64,000 nt of DNA, taken from positions 68,578,138 through 68,642,137 of the forward strand of contig CM060177.1 in assembly GCA_030549775.1 (NCBI GenBank), written 5' to 3'. The notes beneath the pieces were generated by a model. That model did no database searches and was not told where the DNA came from. It saw nothing but the letters and a program-made list of their open reading frames with translations. Within the stretch, counting starts at the first letter, position 1, and every line of letters begins with the position of its first letter. Positions 11,891-22,799 of this stretch are shown here, one piece after another. Position numbers and translations under genes: made by a program. The DNA comes from Tamarix chinensis (taxonomy: Eukaryota > Streptophyta > Magnoliopsida > Caryophyllales > Tamaricaceae).

Positions 11891-13299
11891 CTGCATGTCC
11901 TCAAACTCATGATAAGAATATGAGCAATTAACAGCAACAACGAACTCAATTATAGTGCAAATTGGAGGCGATCTATTCCATTTAACCAGCAATTCCAAGT
12001 GATAAACAACCGAATGTGCCTGAAACAGATGCAGATAGATGTCTGACAGTACATTTGTAGAACAAGAACTTGGAGCACAGCATCGTGAAATGTCAAATTA
12101 TAGCCCTAAACAAGGCAACTGAGTTAACAGGGGTACCAAAAAAGTAGGTCAGATTGGTTGACTAGTCTGTGGTGGAGAGAATCCTAGTGCTATATGTCTG
12201 CCATGTTAGAATTCTAAAGCACTAATGCTTCCAACGACAGTTGGTCATTTCCAGCATCATCTTGGATAAATGGTAATGGCATTAGGTTGGCCGCCAAGAG
12301 GATCAGAAGCTTCTTTCCAGGTGCTCCCAAGATGGACGGTGTGATAATTGATTTTGACAAATGATCCCAACATCCCACTTTTATCATTTGCATAGTTTGG
12401 GTGTGGCAATTGCCTAGCCATAACACTTTTAGAGTCTGCAGCAGCGACTGCAAGTATTCAGGAGTCCAGGGAGGCTTCCTACAGTAAGCACAAGTGACAG
12501 AAGAGGTAGAGGGTTGTCATGGAATTTCAGGATGTAATAGGGGCTTAGCATAGGCAATGACTATGACTACCATCGATCCAGTGCAAGGGATATAAACAAG
12601 TGTTTTGGGGTGGTGCTCGAGTTTGTAGGAGTTGTGGGCAAATGCAAAGGGCCTATGAAAGGTTTTAGGGGTATGTCGCATTGTGATGGTGATCGCTAAG
12701 TGGTTGTAAAGGGGCAGTAGTGGCAGAAAAGGGCAGTGGAGGATGCCAAGGTGAGGGGAAGGGCAGTAGAGGACCGACAAACAGTGACAGGATTGTTGAA
12801 GTGGCTGGAGCCTTCACCATGGATGGTGAGGAGGAGCACAAAAGTTTTCAGAGAAGTGGTGGCTTGTGGATACAGGATTGAAACATCAGTGATGAGACTG
12901 GGCAAGTTGATACCATCCGGCTTCATTGATAAACGATAGTTGCCGTTGGTGGTGGGGTGCCAATGACTGCCTGGCAAATCATGTAACACAATTCTTCCAC
13001 AAATTCCCAAATTCTTTTGGCCGTTTCTTTCAAACTATTTTTGAGACTGTTAAGCTATCAATCTCATCTCTTCAAGTAACTATTGATGTCATTGATAACT
13101 TCAGTGACAACTTCCTTAAGTGTGGCCACATTAGATACTAATTTGTTAGGAAAGATCTTCTCACCGCAGGGGCATAGGAAGATTCAATATAGTAGTTCCC
13201 ATGTTGACGTATGTGGGAGGGTGTAATCTTCAATTATGTGGATCTAATGGTTCGAATGGAGTTTCGATGAGATAATAAAGGCTCGGTGATGATAAGTTA

Positions 13300-13523
13300 A
13301 AATACTAGGGCTTCAAAAGTGATGGATATAAGATGATGGTGATTCGAATTATGGAAGAAAAATGATGATGGTGATTCGTTGATGGTGATGATGATTCGAT
13401 GGTGATGAATGAATGATGAGTGTGATTCGAATATGATGAGATGATGATGATGATGATAAGGTTTTGAAAGTGAGGGTTTGGATGATGGTTAGAGTCGTGG
13501 TTTAGGGTTAGGGTTAGGGTTTG
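13300..13523 (+). repeat. GAT/GATTCG low-complexity tract ending in telomere-like repeat
   Basis: Between about 13300 and 13460 the sequence is made of gatggtgat, gattcg and gatgatgat words. At 13500-13521 it passes into tttagggttagggttagg, three tandem copies close to the plant telomere unit TTTAGGG. The tract is short and interstitial, so it is not a chromosome end. Confidence 0.6.
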
Positions 13524-14247
13524 GTTCAAAAAAGAGGAAAAAGGGTAGTGTTTGGTTGGTATGGATAGCTAGAGTTTTGAATGAACGTTTTAGGATTTTG
13601 GCTTTGGTATACTGATTTAGGGTTTTGTTTAGCCACGAAATAGGGTAGGAATTTGATGGTAATTAGGGCAGGAAAATATGGATTAAGAATAGTAGAAAAG
13701 ATATGGATTAATTTCTAATTCATACAGACGAAGAGATTAAAACTTTCAAACCAAACGTTACACAAATTCGATTTGCTTGAGCTTGAACTCACACAGATTC
13801 AATTTGCTTGAGCTTGAACTTCAATTCTTCATTCAATAATCCTAATACATGCCATATACTCGACATTTATAAATAATTTAGCCTTTCCACCATTAGCTAA
13901 AGCATATTCCAAAATATTCCAAGCTAAAAGATATTATGGTAACTTTATGATAACTTTATTCTCCTACTTTATTGCTTAATTAATAAATTAGCTAAATAAC
14001 TTAATAGTGCTCGAAAATCCCGCCAACATCCTCCTCATGCACATGGTTACTCCCTCCTTTCATGCCATGAATGCCATGCACATACACGCATACATTTAAT
14101 TGCTTGTTTGTTACGTTTCGAGCAACGTACCATCCGTTGGTCTTCAAATTTGTGAGAGACACTTTCCAAATGAAGAATAATTGGTTCCACAATTATAAAA
14201 GCCAATTCTTAAGTTTTTGCTCCTGTATCACATGTAATTAGATCCAT

Positions 14248-14615
14248 CCAGAGGAGGGGCTTGAGGAAGATTAACCGAATCTATGTTAGTGAGGATTAGG
14301 GTTAAGGTTTGTGAAAGCTAGAGAGAAGAGTTAAAGAGACAAGTGATGAAGAATAAGAGAGAGCTAGGATATTAGCCATTTGCTATTTCTCCCAACAAAA
14401 TTATTAATGAGGAATTAGCTACCTATAATTCATAGCTGAATAGAACTTGAGGAGCAGACTAGGGTTTCTAGCAATCCTAGCATATAACAAACCTTCAATT
14501 GAATAAAACCTATTAAATCCTAATACATAATCACTCAATAAACTAAGTTTGGCCCTAACAAGCCTAGCTGTGGCCCTAGCCCTCAATCGAGATGTCTAAC
14601 AAAGGAAAGATTGCT
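14248..14615 (-). repeat. Direct repeat (putative 5' LTR)
   Basis: Right member of the pair. On the minus strand it would begin TGTTAGACATCTCGATTGAG and end near the CCTCCTCTGGATGG word. The following minus-strand sequence tgtgatacaggagc only loosely resembles a methionine-tRNA primer site. Confidence 0.45.
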
Positions 14616-15155
14616 CTTAGGGGTTGTTTTAGAAGGTGTATGACTAGACAGCTTATGTCAACAAGAAGTTGCCAACAAACAACTATCCTTTCCAATGGTG
14701 CACACTCTACAAGGGGCACATTTAACAAAAAAACCAACAAAATCATTAACCATATCTAACAAACTTTACATGAGGAAAGAAAGAACCAAATCACATCCTA
14801 GTTCTAGTAGAGAAAAACACCACATTTAACAAGCCTAATCCATTAGATAACAAATGGTTCTAAATGAAAATTTTTAATAATTTATCATTGCTATTTTACT
14901 ATTATTAATATTTTTCCTATTAGTATTAATATTATTGTTATCATTACAATTATTATTAATAATTTTATATTTATTTTATTATTATCAAAATATTGCCAAG
15001 TAGTAGAGGCCCTAAGAGGTAGTATAGTAAACGTAAGGTGCCATTTTGCCCTTACCTCAATTTGAGACATGGTGCTTGTAAATGGTATGCTTCACTATGT
15101 GATGCTCTTGGGTCATTAATCAGACATAAATAAGACAGTTCAGCATGTACACAAA
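14616..15155. other. AT-rich spacer, nothing recognised
   Basis: Contains short ATT/TTA runs at about 14865-15000 and no frame of note. Confidence 0.5.
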
Positions 15156-15368
15156 TCATTGGGGTCTTAACATCCATTTCAAGAACTCTCGCAGGTCAAC
15201 CAGTCTGGCACCATGCAGCCATTCATTATTAAACCATATATATACCTTACCGGTAGCCACTCGAGGTAGGCCCAAAAGATCAAATATGATCAATACACCA
15301 TGGCATATAATCAATGGAGAAGAGCTAGACTCATCACCACTGATACACACAAACTCTGTCTGACTCAT
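15156..15368 (-). CDS. Small unrecognised ORF downstream of the methyltransferase gene
   Basis: Seventy residues starting MSQTEFVCISGDESSSSPLI and ending WLHGARLVDLREFLKWMLRP. It reads like ordinary protein (mixed composition, no low-complexity run) but matches no family I know. A GGTAAGGTATAT word inside it could be a splice donor, so it might be an exon remnant rather than a complete gene. It lies about 590 bp beyond the methyltransferase stop on the same strand and is unlikely to be its missing part, since that protein is complete. Coding status is doubtful. Confidence 0.2.
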   Translation of the reverse strand: MSQTEFVCISGDESSSSPLIICHGVLIIFDLLGLPRVATGKVYIWFNNEWLHGARLVDLREFLKWMLRPQ

Positions 15369-15530
15369 CGTACTCTTTCTTACAACATTTTCCTATTTCT
15401 GTTTCCACGTCTCCATTTCTTCAAACTATACATAAATGTATTTCATAATTGAAAATTTTATTGTTTTCCCATTTTTCCCCATCCCATTCCTCATCCCGGT
15501 TCTCGTACCAATTCAACACTGCTCAATACA

Positions 15531-15690
15531 TAACTGTATGATCTAAACAATAATCACCCCCACGTAAACAATAATGCTTCCACACACCTAAACAATACTC
15601 CCTGCTGAACGCGTAACTAAATGATCTAAAAAATAATCCGCCCCACGTAAACAATAATCCCTTCACCCACCTGAGCAATAATCCCCCCCT
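15531..15690 (+). repeat. Two-copy tandem repeat, 83-bp period
   Basis: Copy 1 starts taactgtatgatctaaacaa at 15531; copy 2 starts taactaaatgatctaaaaaa at 15614. Each holds ataatc.cccccacgtaaaca followed by further acaataat words. It lies just beyond the methyltransferase 3' end. Confidence 0.75.
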
Positions 15691-15757
15691 AAACTGATCC
15701 ACACCACAGTTTCCAAGCATACTTGAATCCAACCCACGTCCGTGCCACATTAATTCC

Positions 15758-15763
15758 TTTATT
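15758..15763 (-). terminator. Candidate polyadenylation signal of the methyltransferase gene
   Basis: The minus strand reads gaAATAAAgg here, about 197 bp past the stop codon, a reasonable distance for a plant 3' untranslated region. Other AATAAA-like words may be used instead. Confidence 0.4.
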
Positions 15764-15959
15764 TCTCTTTTTGAGAGGGGGGTTCTGATTCAGTTCCTTC
15801 TTTGGGGCTAAAAACAGCAATCTTAATTAGACCAAGCATACATTTTCAGACCAAGCAGTCAATCTTAGGTACACTACTAACTCAAACATCATGTCCAACT
15901 TACGATAGGAAGAAAATAAATCATACGAAAGGAATAATGAAATCACCTCAAAACCAGCA

Positions 15960-17132
15960 TCATCTGGACTTAGGCTTCTGCAATAGAGCACCCAAATATA
16001 CCTCACCAGTCTTAGAATCCGCCTTGCTCGCTGTAGCCCATTTCACAATTTTATATCCTAATTTCAAAATCAATGGCTTATAAATCTCGTCCAAATCGAC
16101 TTCTTTACTGAAGAAATGATCGAACCAGAAAAACCCTCCACCTCTCAAGACCCTATCCACATCATAAAACAAAAACTCCATCACAGACTCAGGAATCCAC
16201 CGATTAACGGCATGACCACATCGGACCAAATCAACAACCTCATCAAACACCGGCAGGCGCTGCTGCAATGGCACGTGTAACGGCACCATCCCTCTCAACG
16301 CCACCGCTTCATTGTACGGCGCGCCTAAGTTCATTGAGGTGGTCACGATCGTCACATTCCTCTCCTTCATCCTTGCCGCAAATGTCCCTGTTCCACCGCC
16401 TATGTCAAGGCCTAAACGAAGGACCGAGTTGGATGATTTAGAGAGATTCAAGAGTTGAGAAATGGTGAGATCTAGCTCCGATTCGAAGGATTGAAACTTC
16501 TGGATTTCTACACTCATGTCGAATCCGAGCTTAGGGCTCAAACAATTGAAGCTCTTGCAAGGGGATGAGGAGGAAGATGAAGTGGTCGAACCCGGGTAAG
16601 GCCAGATCACGTTGGAATCAGGAAGGGAAGTGGGAAAAGGATTTAAAGACAGAGAGAATTTAGGGTTAGAAGGGGTGGCCGTGAAGCATCGGCGCCTAGG
16701 TAAAGGATGGCAGCCACGGAGGATGAGAGATTCAGCAAGGTGTTGAGATTTAGATGGGCAAAGAGCAAAAGGGGTATAGTTCATGTACTCATAGAGAAGG
16801 TCAGGGTGGTCACGGCATGAAGAAGCAAGGGGGGAGAGGTGGGAGTAAAGAAGAAGATCTGAAGGTGGGGCAGGAGTACTTGAACTAGTAGTTGTGGGTT
16901 TCTTACTAGAAGTAGGATTAGGTGGCGATTGGAGATGAGTGAGATGGCTGATGGTGGCGCGTATGGTACTAAGCTGGCGGAGAAGGTGATCTGGCACAGG
17001 AGTTTGGGTAGGAGATGGTGGAGATTTGTTGGATTGGAGAGTGGTGGAGAGGTGGTAAAGAGATAGAATATTGGCTGTAACCATAGCCATTAGAAGAATC
17101 AAGTTGAGACCCATTGTAAATCCCATTGCCAT
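15960..17132 (-). CDS. Membrane-anchored SAM-dependent methyltransferase (At1g29790-like)
   Basis: An intact, intronless 390-residue protein. Residues 8-27 form one hydrophobic segment after a short N-terminus, fitting a type II membrane anchor (Golgi/ER lumen side is usual for this family; inferred). Residues 36-95 are a Pro/Ser/Thr-rich stem. The conserved plant block YEYMNYTPFALCP (115-125) and LILRGCHPLPRRRCF (136-150) follows, then GLDIGGGTGTFAARM (241-255), the SAM-binding motif I, and later WIPESVMEFLFYDVDRVLRG (312-331) and GGFFWFDHFF (332-341). This order matches plant proteins annotated as probable methyltransferase At1g29790 and relatives; the methyl acceptor is not known to me. 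The start at 17132 is chosen because the anchor begins right after it; later Met codons at residues 3 and 7 are possible. No upstream TATA box is obvious. Nearest neighbours upstream are an AT microsatellite, a MITE-like element and a large hAT insertion. Confidence 0.9.
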   Translation of the reverse strand: MAMGFTMGLNLILLMAMVTANILSLYHLSTTLQSNKSPPSPTQTPVPDHLLRQLSTIRATISHLTHLQSPPNPTSSKKPTTTSSSTPAPPSDLLLYSHLSPLASSCRDHPDLLYEYMNYTPFALCPSKSQHLAESLILRGCHPLPRRRCFTATPSNPKFSLSLNPFPTSLPDSNVIWPYPGSTTSSSSSSPCKSFNCLSPKLGFDMSVEIQKFQSFESELDLTISQLLNLSKSSNSVLRLGLDIGGGTGTFAARMKERNVTIVTTSMNLGAPYNEAVALRGMVPLHVPLQQRLPVFDEVVDLVRCGHAVNRWIPESVMEFLFYDVDRVLRGGGFFWFDHFFSKEVDLDEIYKPLILKLGYKIVKWATASKADSKTGEVYLGALLQKPKSR

Positions 17133-17455
17133 TTTTTCTCAATTGCCTTTTCCCCCCACTTTATGCTTCACTCCTTGAACAGCATCGGCGCAAGCGGGGA
17201 TGGAGGTTAGAGAGGTCCCCGAGGGCACGCAGGCATTACTTCCAGTTCCAGGTAGGCGGATTGGTGATTTCTGGCAGCTGCCGCTCGCTGGCTCTGCTAC
17301 ATACAAATCTAAACTATAATGAAGCAGTTGAGCATCGGGAAATGGGCAATCCTTGTCATTTTCATTCACATAAGCTCAACTGGACAATTTTCGTATGACA
17401 TTGCGCTATTAAAAAGTACATGGGACCCACTTTTCGGAATCCATTATGCGCAAGA

Positions 17456-17458
<3 letters not shown>

Positions 17459-17506
<48 letters not shown>
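17459..17506 (+). repeat. (AT)24 microsatellite
   Basis: An uninterrupted AT run, extended by gtatgtat, about 330 bp upstream of the methyltransferase start codon. Confidence 0.95.
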
Positions 17507-17514
<8 letters not shown>

Positions 17515-17519
17515 ATTAA

Positions 17520-17981
17520 GGCTCCGTTTGGATTGGGGTGAATTGAAGTAGGGATAAACATTAAAAATTAACTTAGGTGAAGAGAATTGAGGTGAATCGG
17601 GGTGAATATTTTAAAATTCTGTTTGGATGATATTAAACTAATTTGGGTGAATCGGGATGAATGTTTTAAAATTTTTGTTTAAATTGAGGTAAATGAAGAT
17701 TATAATAATAAAATAAATGATATTTATACCCTTATATTAAATAAATAAGTCATATTAAGGGGTATTTTAGTCCTATTAAGTCAAAAATTTACTTATTCTT
17801 TCACCTTCACCTCCGTTACCCCCGAAATCGGAGGTTAATAAAAACGAGGTTAATCGAGGTGAATGGAGGTGAAACATTAACCCCGATTCACCTAGGTTAA
17901 AACATTAACCTGATAGCCAAACGGGGTGAATCAATTGATTCACCTCCGTTCACCCCGATCCACCCCAATCCAAACGGGGCA
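17520..17981. mobile_element. MITE-like element with about 20-bp terminal inverted repeats
   Basis: The left end reads GGCTCCGTTTGGATTGGGGT and the right end, reverse-complemented, reads TGCCCCGTTTGGATTGGGGT. The outermost bases differ but the inner 16 are nearly identical. The flanks show TAA on both sides (17517-17519, 17982-17984), suggesting a 3-bp target duplication as used by PIF/Harbinger elements. The interior has no coding capacity and repeats the word ggtgaatcgg/gaggtgaat in both orientations near the ends, so the RNA or single strand could fold back. Size is about 460 bp. Superfamily assignment is inferred from the ends only. Confidence 0.65.
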
Positions 17982-17992
17982 TAAGGCTCGTG

Positions 17993-18000
17993 TCGGTGAT
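17993..18000 (+). repeat. hAT-1 target site duplication, left copy (TCGGTGAT)
   Basis: The identical 8 bases recur at 26862-26869 directly after the other element end. Confidence 0.9.
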
Positions 18001-18310
18001 TAGAGCTGGCAATCGGACGGGTCGGGTCACTTTTGGATCGGGTTAAATAATAATCGGGTCATATCAGTTTCGAATAATCTCGAATCATTTTATCGGATCA
18101 GGTCGGATCGGGTTTGATTCGGATCAACTTGGTATCGGATAATCTCGGGTCATTTTAAGTTTTCGGATCTGGTCGGGTTGAGATCGGATTGACTCAAATT
18201 CGGATAAATTTGGATTATTCTAATTTCGGTTCGGGTTCGGATCGGGCTCGGATAAGTTCGAATTATTATATTTTCGGGTCGAGTTTAGATCGAATTCGGG
18301 TCATTTCAGT
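18001..18310 (+). repeat. hAT-1 left subterminal repeat array
   Basis: Over about 300 bp the words ATCGGGT, TCGGAT(A/C), GGGTCGG and TCGGGTCA recur at short spacing in mixed order. By analogy with Ac-type elements, such clustered subterminal motifs are transposase binding sites; this role is inferred. Confidence 0.75.
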
Positions 18311-18773
18311 AGCGTAGCGACTAGCAACTAGCCAGTCATGCACTCATCCTTGTGTTATTTTTTTATTCCAAAATGTTATTAAAGATTAATTATTTTAAGA
18401 TTGTTTATTTTAATTTATCTTATTTAATATATATTGTTTTGGGGCATTAGAATTTTTTGTCATTATTTCATCTTTGAAGATTTATTTGATGTTTTAAATT
18501 TAAATATCTTCAAATCAGATTACTTTTCTTTTTATATTAAGGCATAACTTATAATTAAATTCAACTCCATTATTAGCTTGATTATATCATATTGAGTTCA
18601 AATATTATTTTAAGTGTATATTATATTTATATTTTGTACGGTCCTTAGTCCTTACATAATATTAACTTACAATAATCATTGATAATTAATAACAAATGAA
18701 GGTTTCTAAGGTTGTACTTCTCATATTATTTTTCAAATAGATTGATCACATCATATCAACATAATTGTAATTA

Positions 18774-18778
<5 letters not shown>

Positions 18779-18842
<64 letters not shown>

Positions 18843-18884
18843 CGATGACGACGATGATGATGATGATGCTGATGATGATGATAC
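18779..18884 (+). repeat. Compound (AAT)n(GAT)n microsatellite inside hAT-1
   Basis: About ten AAT units pass directly into some 25 GAT/GAC units. The corresponding place in the reversed copy (about 46930-46980) holds only short ATT runs, so the array expanded here or shrank there. Confidence 0.9.
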
Positions 18885-20279
18885 AAAAATAATGACAACT
18901 ATAATAGTCGTAATTATTGAATATCAATTATGGAAAAATAATAATAATAACACATTATTATTTTTTTCTATATTTTATTTTGATCATATCAAGCTAAATC
19001 AAATAAAAATTAGATAAAGTAAGTAATAATGACCATTATTGGCAAAGGACCAACTCATATTGACTTCTTACTATTTAACATAGTTGATGTAACAAAAATA
19101 TTAATCTTTAATTTTTATAATGAATAATTAATATCCTCACATTAGATTTTTCTTATTTTTGTATGATGTTACTTATAGGTATTATATTGTAAGGTATATA
19201 TACTAACATATAGTGTGTAAGGCTAAAAATTGTTATTATGTATACTTATAATAGAATTGATAAAACTTTTCCTTTGTTTGATTGGATTTTACTTATGATA
19301 CAATCTTTCTTTATATATATACCTTTACACAATTGTTCCTAAATATTTCAAATATTAGAATTAGTATTATTGATAGCTATATTTTGAATAATTGAATAGA
19401 TTATGATTATATAATATTCGTTTTAAGCTACAATGGCAATTGGTTCATATCATAGTTGTTGTTTGGGTTTTGGTCACTAGATCGTGGAATTGAAGATGGC
19501 ATGGGGCATACAATGGCATGGGGCATATTCTATATTCACTAGGCTTAATATTGTAATGATTAGTTTCTAACTCAAACATCATATTGTATTATTAATCAGT
19601 TAGGGTAATTGATAATTCAAGCTTATTTTTTTTAGGTTAATGTATTTAGTTGGTCTCAACCGTTTAGTTGGACTATGTATTATATTATTCTTCTATAAGC
19701 TAAAATGCTCCTTACCAATTTCTGTTGTATAGGATTAAAGTTATATATTTTGTATTTGGTCAACCTAGGGTTGAAAGAAATCATATGTATTTGGTTCAAC
19801 CCTAACTATATATTGAATCTCTATATTAAAGTTTTGTTCTTCTTATGCCATTTAGATTTGGCAGAGTTATACACTCAATTTAGTTAATGAAGGTTACATA
19901 CCATTGATTTTTCTTCTCTATTCTCTTCGTCTCTTTTTTAACAATGTTTTGTAAGTGAAATAATACTACTTTTAACAATAGTTATATTTGTGGTTGTTCC
20001 TTTAGATTTGTTCATCAGTACAAGCATATTAACAATAGTTATATCACATATATATTATTACAAGTATGTTCTAATATTTGATAAATCAAATTATGATGTT
20101 GGCTTTTCAAGCATTCATAAATCATAATCCCTTGATATTCCCAAGTTGAATAGATGATAAGAATATAACATTTAAGTTGGTAAACTTGAGTAGTTTCATC
20201 CATGTTTGATAAGAATATATATTGAGGGCATATATAGTAAAAACTACTAATTCTAATGAGAATTTAGAATTAATAGTTT

Positions 20280-20710
20280 CATAGAACAATTATGGTAGCT
20301 TCATAAAACTATTACACTAGGTTCATCAACTAAAATGAGTATTTTTCTTAATAACTTTAAGTAGTTTAACAAGTCAAGACAAGTAGTTTAATTAGAAATT
20401 TAGAGTATTATGAATATGCTATGATGACTAGTTAGTCTAGTTTCATAATATTAGATGAGCGATGTCCTTAGAAACTTATAATAGTTCCATTAGAAACATA
20501 AAATACTTTTATAAGCTGAAACGAATTATTTCATTAGCCAAAATGATAGTTTCATAAGCTAAAGCATGTAGTTTTATTATAATCTTAACCTAGTTTCATA
20601 AGTTAAAGTTAGTAGTTTTATTAGAACCTTATAGTAGTCTTATAGATCAAAATGAGTAGTTTCATTATAAACTAAAATTAATAGTTTAATTAGAAACCTA
20701 AAGTTGTTTC
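20280..20710 (+). repeat. Degenerate tandem repeats with the word tagtttcattagaaac
   Basis: Units of roughly 40-50 bp built on (a)gtagttt.attagaaacct and tttcataagctaaa recur about nine times. The same region exists in reverse complement at about 45130-45560 in the second hAT copy, so it belongs to the element. Confidence 0.6.
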
Positions 20711-20886
20711 ACATATTTTATATGTTATTGTTGTATCTTAATACTTAGATATGTGTAAGTAAAATTTAGTTTACTTTCTTAGTTAAGCATCAAAATAGCT
20801 ATATACTTTTTCAATAAATTAAATTTTAGTTTGGTATTAAATCAATATGCACATGTATAATTAAGTGTAAGTTAAACTAGGGTTGG

Positions 20887-21070
20887 ATAACAACAACAAT
20901 AATAATAACAATAATAAAAAAAAAATAAATAATAATAATAATAATCATAACAATCATAATAATAATAATCATCATCGTCGTCGTCATCATCATCATCTTA
21001 TGATAATAATAATAATAATAACAACAACGATAATTATTATAATAATGCCGGTAATAATAATAATAGTAGT
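20887..21070 (+). repeat. AAT/AAC/ATC simple-repeat tract inside hAT-1
   Basis: An interrupted tract of aat, aac, atc and gtc triplets that gives an open frame of Asn, His and Ile runs. Its counterpart is 44755-44932 in the second copy. It is not a believable protein. Confidence 0.85.
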
Positions 21071-22695
21071 AATAATTATTTTAGAAGGTTTATTATTAAA
21101 AATTTATGATGGCTTAGATATAAATTTAATTAGGTTAAAACTTGATAGAATTAGACTATTAATTTTAATCTTAGTTTATACCCCTAAATTTTATCTTAAT
21201 TATTTTAATAATAACCGTTGATCCGTAATGTAAAAGAATTTTTTAAAATTTATCCTAAATTATTTTTACTTTTTTAAATTATTTTTAACCTATCTTAAAT
21301 CAAATTATTTTTTAAAATTATTATTCTATAATCTAATATCCTAATTTACCTAAATTAAATCTAAAAAAAATATAAAATAAACATATTTTAACCAACTCTA
21401 TATTTTTTTACAGCACATTAACATAATAAGTCATAGACTCATTAGTCATTAGACTCATTACAGCACATGTCTCTGATGTCAGTAAGCCTCTGCATTTTTC
21501 TCTTATAGAACAAGCCAACGCCACACACAGGCATCGCATCACCTCACCTCATGCCTTAGCTTCAGCCTTCAGCTACTCTGCCTACGCCTCCTACGCCTGC
21601 ACGAGCACGACACCAACAGTCAACACACACACTCCCTCACCCTCTCATGCTTCATCCAGTCATCCCCGAGCCAAACAGTGAATAGGTAAACGCCCGTTAC
21701 TAGCTCTACACACCTCTGCTCTGCTCTAGTGCTTCCATTCTATGACTGTGCGCCATTTTCGCATTTTTTTTCCAGCCAACCTCCCTCACCAAACAATCCT
21801 CCACCGGCCTCCTCCCCTCTGCATTTTCAAATCCATCTCCCCGACCCGTCGCAGCCCTCCTAGTTTCCAGCTTCTCCACCACTTTCCTCCTCTTCTTCTC
21901 CCTACATTGTGTGTTGGGAATAAGGTTTTGAGAATTGAGAGCTGGAAGTTTCCTACAACGCAACGCGATACTGAAGCCCTGGCATGGATGGATTTCTTGT
22001 GCTGCTTATAAGGTCCTTGCATCTTGCACTTAACTTTCTTTTGCTCATTTTTTTAAAGGAATCTTGCACTTAGCTTGTGCCTGTGCTGGAGGACATTTAT
22101 GGATTTCTTGTGCTGCTTACAGTTATAGTATTATTCTCGATTGATCACCCAACGATCAATCGATTATCCTGTAACCCTTATATACATTGCAGGTAGCTTA
22201 TGGGATGGAAAAGGTAAAGTACAAATAATTATGCGAGGTTGTGAGTTGTGAGTTTGTGACAAGAACAGATATCACCGAGATATCACCTAAATTATATACA
22301 TTGTAGATATCGCCTTCAAGTATTTGTTCTCTAACATTACGGGATGAAAAATTAAAATGGAAATCCTACTTACCTGATAAATAAGAGACAAGTTATTCAT
22401 AGTAAATAATGTTTAACTTGTTGCATGAGACTTCAAAGCATAGTTTGAGAATTGAGGGTGTGGTAGCATTTATTTTGAAGGCATTTTTGGTTATGTAACT
22501 GATAGATTAAAAGATATTATGTTAACTGCTAAATTTTGTGATGTATGAAATAATATATATTGTTATGTTAATAATAAATAATTCATGTGTGCTTTGGTAA
22601 TATTACAGTGTTAAAATTCATGGAGGAAAATTTTAGGACTCCACAACAAGAAGAACATTTTGACACTTATGATTTCTCATATGTTGGTAGCAGAG

Positions 22696-22799
22696 GTATT
22701 AATTTTTCTTTAATCTTTAACGTTAGTGATGTTTGATACTTATTATTGTTTGATTCATAATATTATCTCTTATTAATTTTGTATTTTTTCAAATTGCAG
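22696..22799 (+). other. Transposase intron 1
   Basis: GT..AG ends with a T-rich tract before ttgcag; joining 22695 to 22800 places exon 1 in the exact frame of the BED-domain exon. Confidence 0.7.

Larger units (their letters stand above)
11480..14615 (-). mobile_element. Degenerate minus-strand retroelement with two direct repeats
   Basis: Two direct repeats, 11480-11890 and 14248-14615, share order and many words: gtgaggattagggat/gtgaggattagggtt, gagacc/caagtgatgaag, ggagca.gctagggtttct, aatcctaatacataa and a terminal ctcaat.gaggtg..aac. On the minus strand each has a TATA-like TATAAATAAGAG or its relic followed by a pyrimidine-rich leader, as in LTRs. The interior carries minus-strand pieces such as CAYCRKPPWTPEYLQSLL (about 12440-12495), reminiscent of a broken copia-type gag zinc knuckle, and low-complexity GAT tracts. 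No target duplication, reverse transcriptase or clear primer site was found, so the family is uncertain. Confidence 0.4.

Noticed and set aside
17126..17398. Plus- and minus-strand open frames upstream of the methyltransferase
   Set aside because: No conserved motif; they overlap its 5' flank and start codon and look like chance frames in GC-richer DNA.
20883..21221. Poly-Asn/His/Ile open frames (also 44756-44953)
   Set aside because: Direct translations of AAT/CAT/ATT microsatellites inside the hAT copies.
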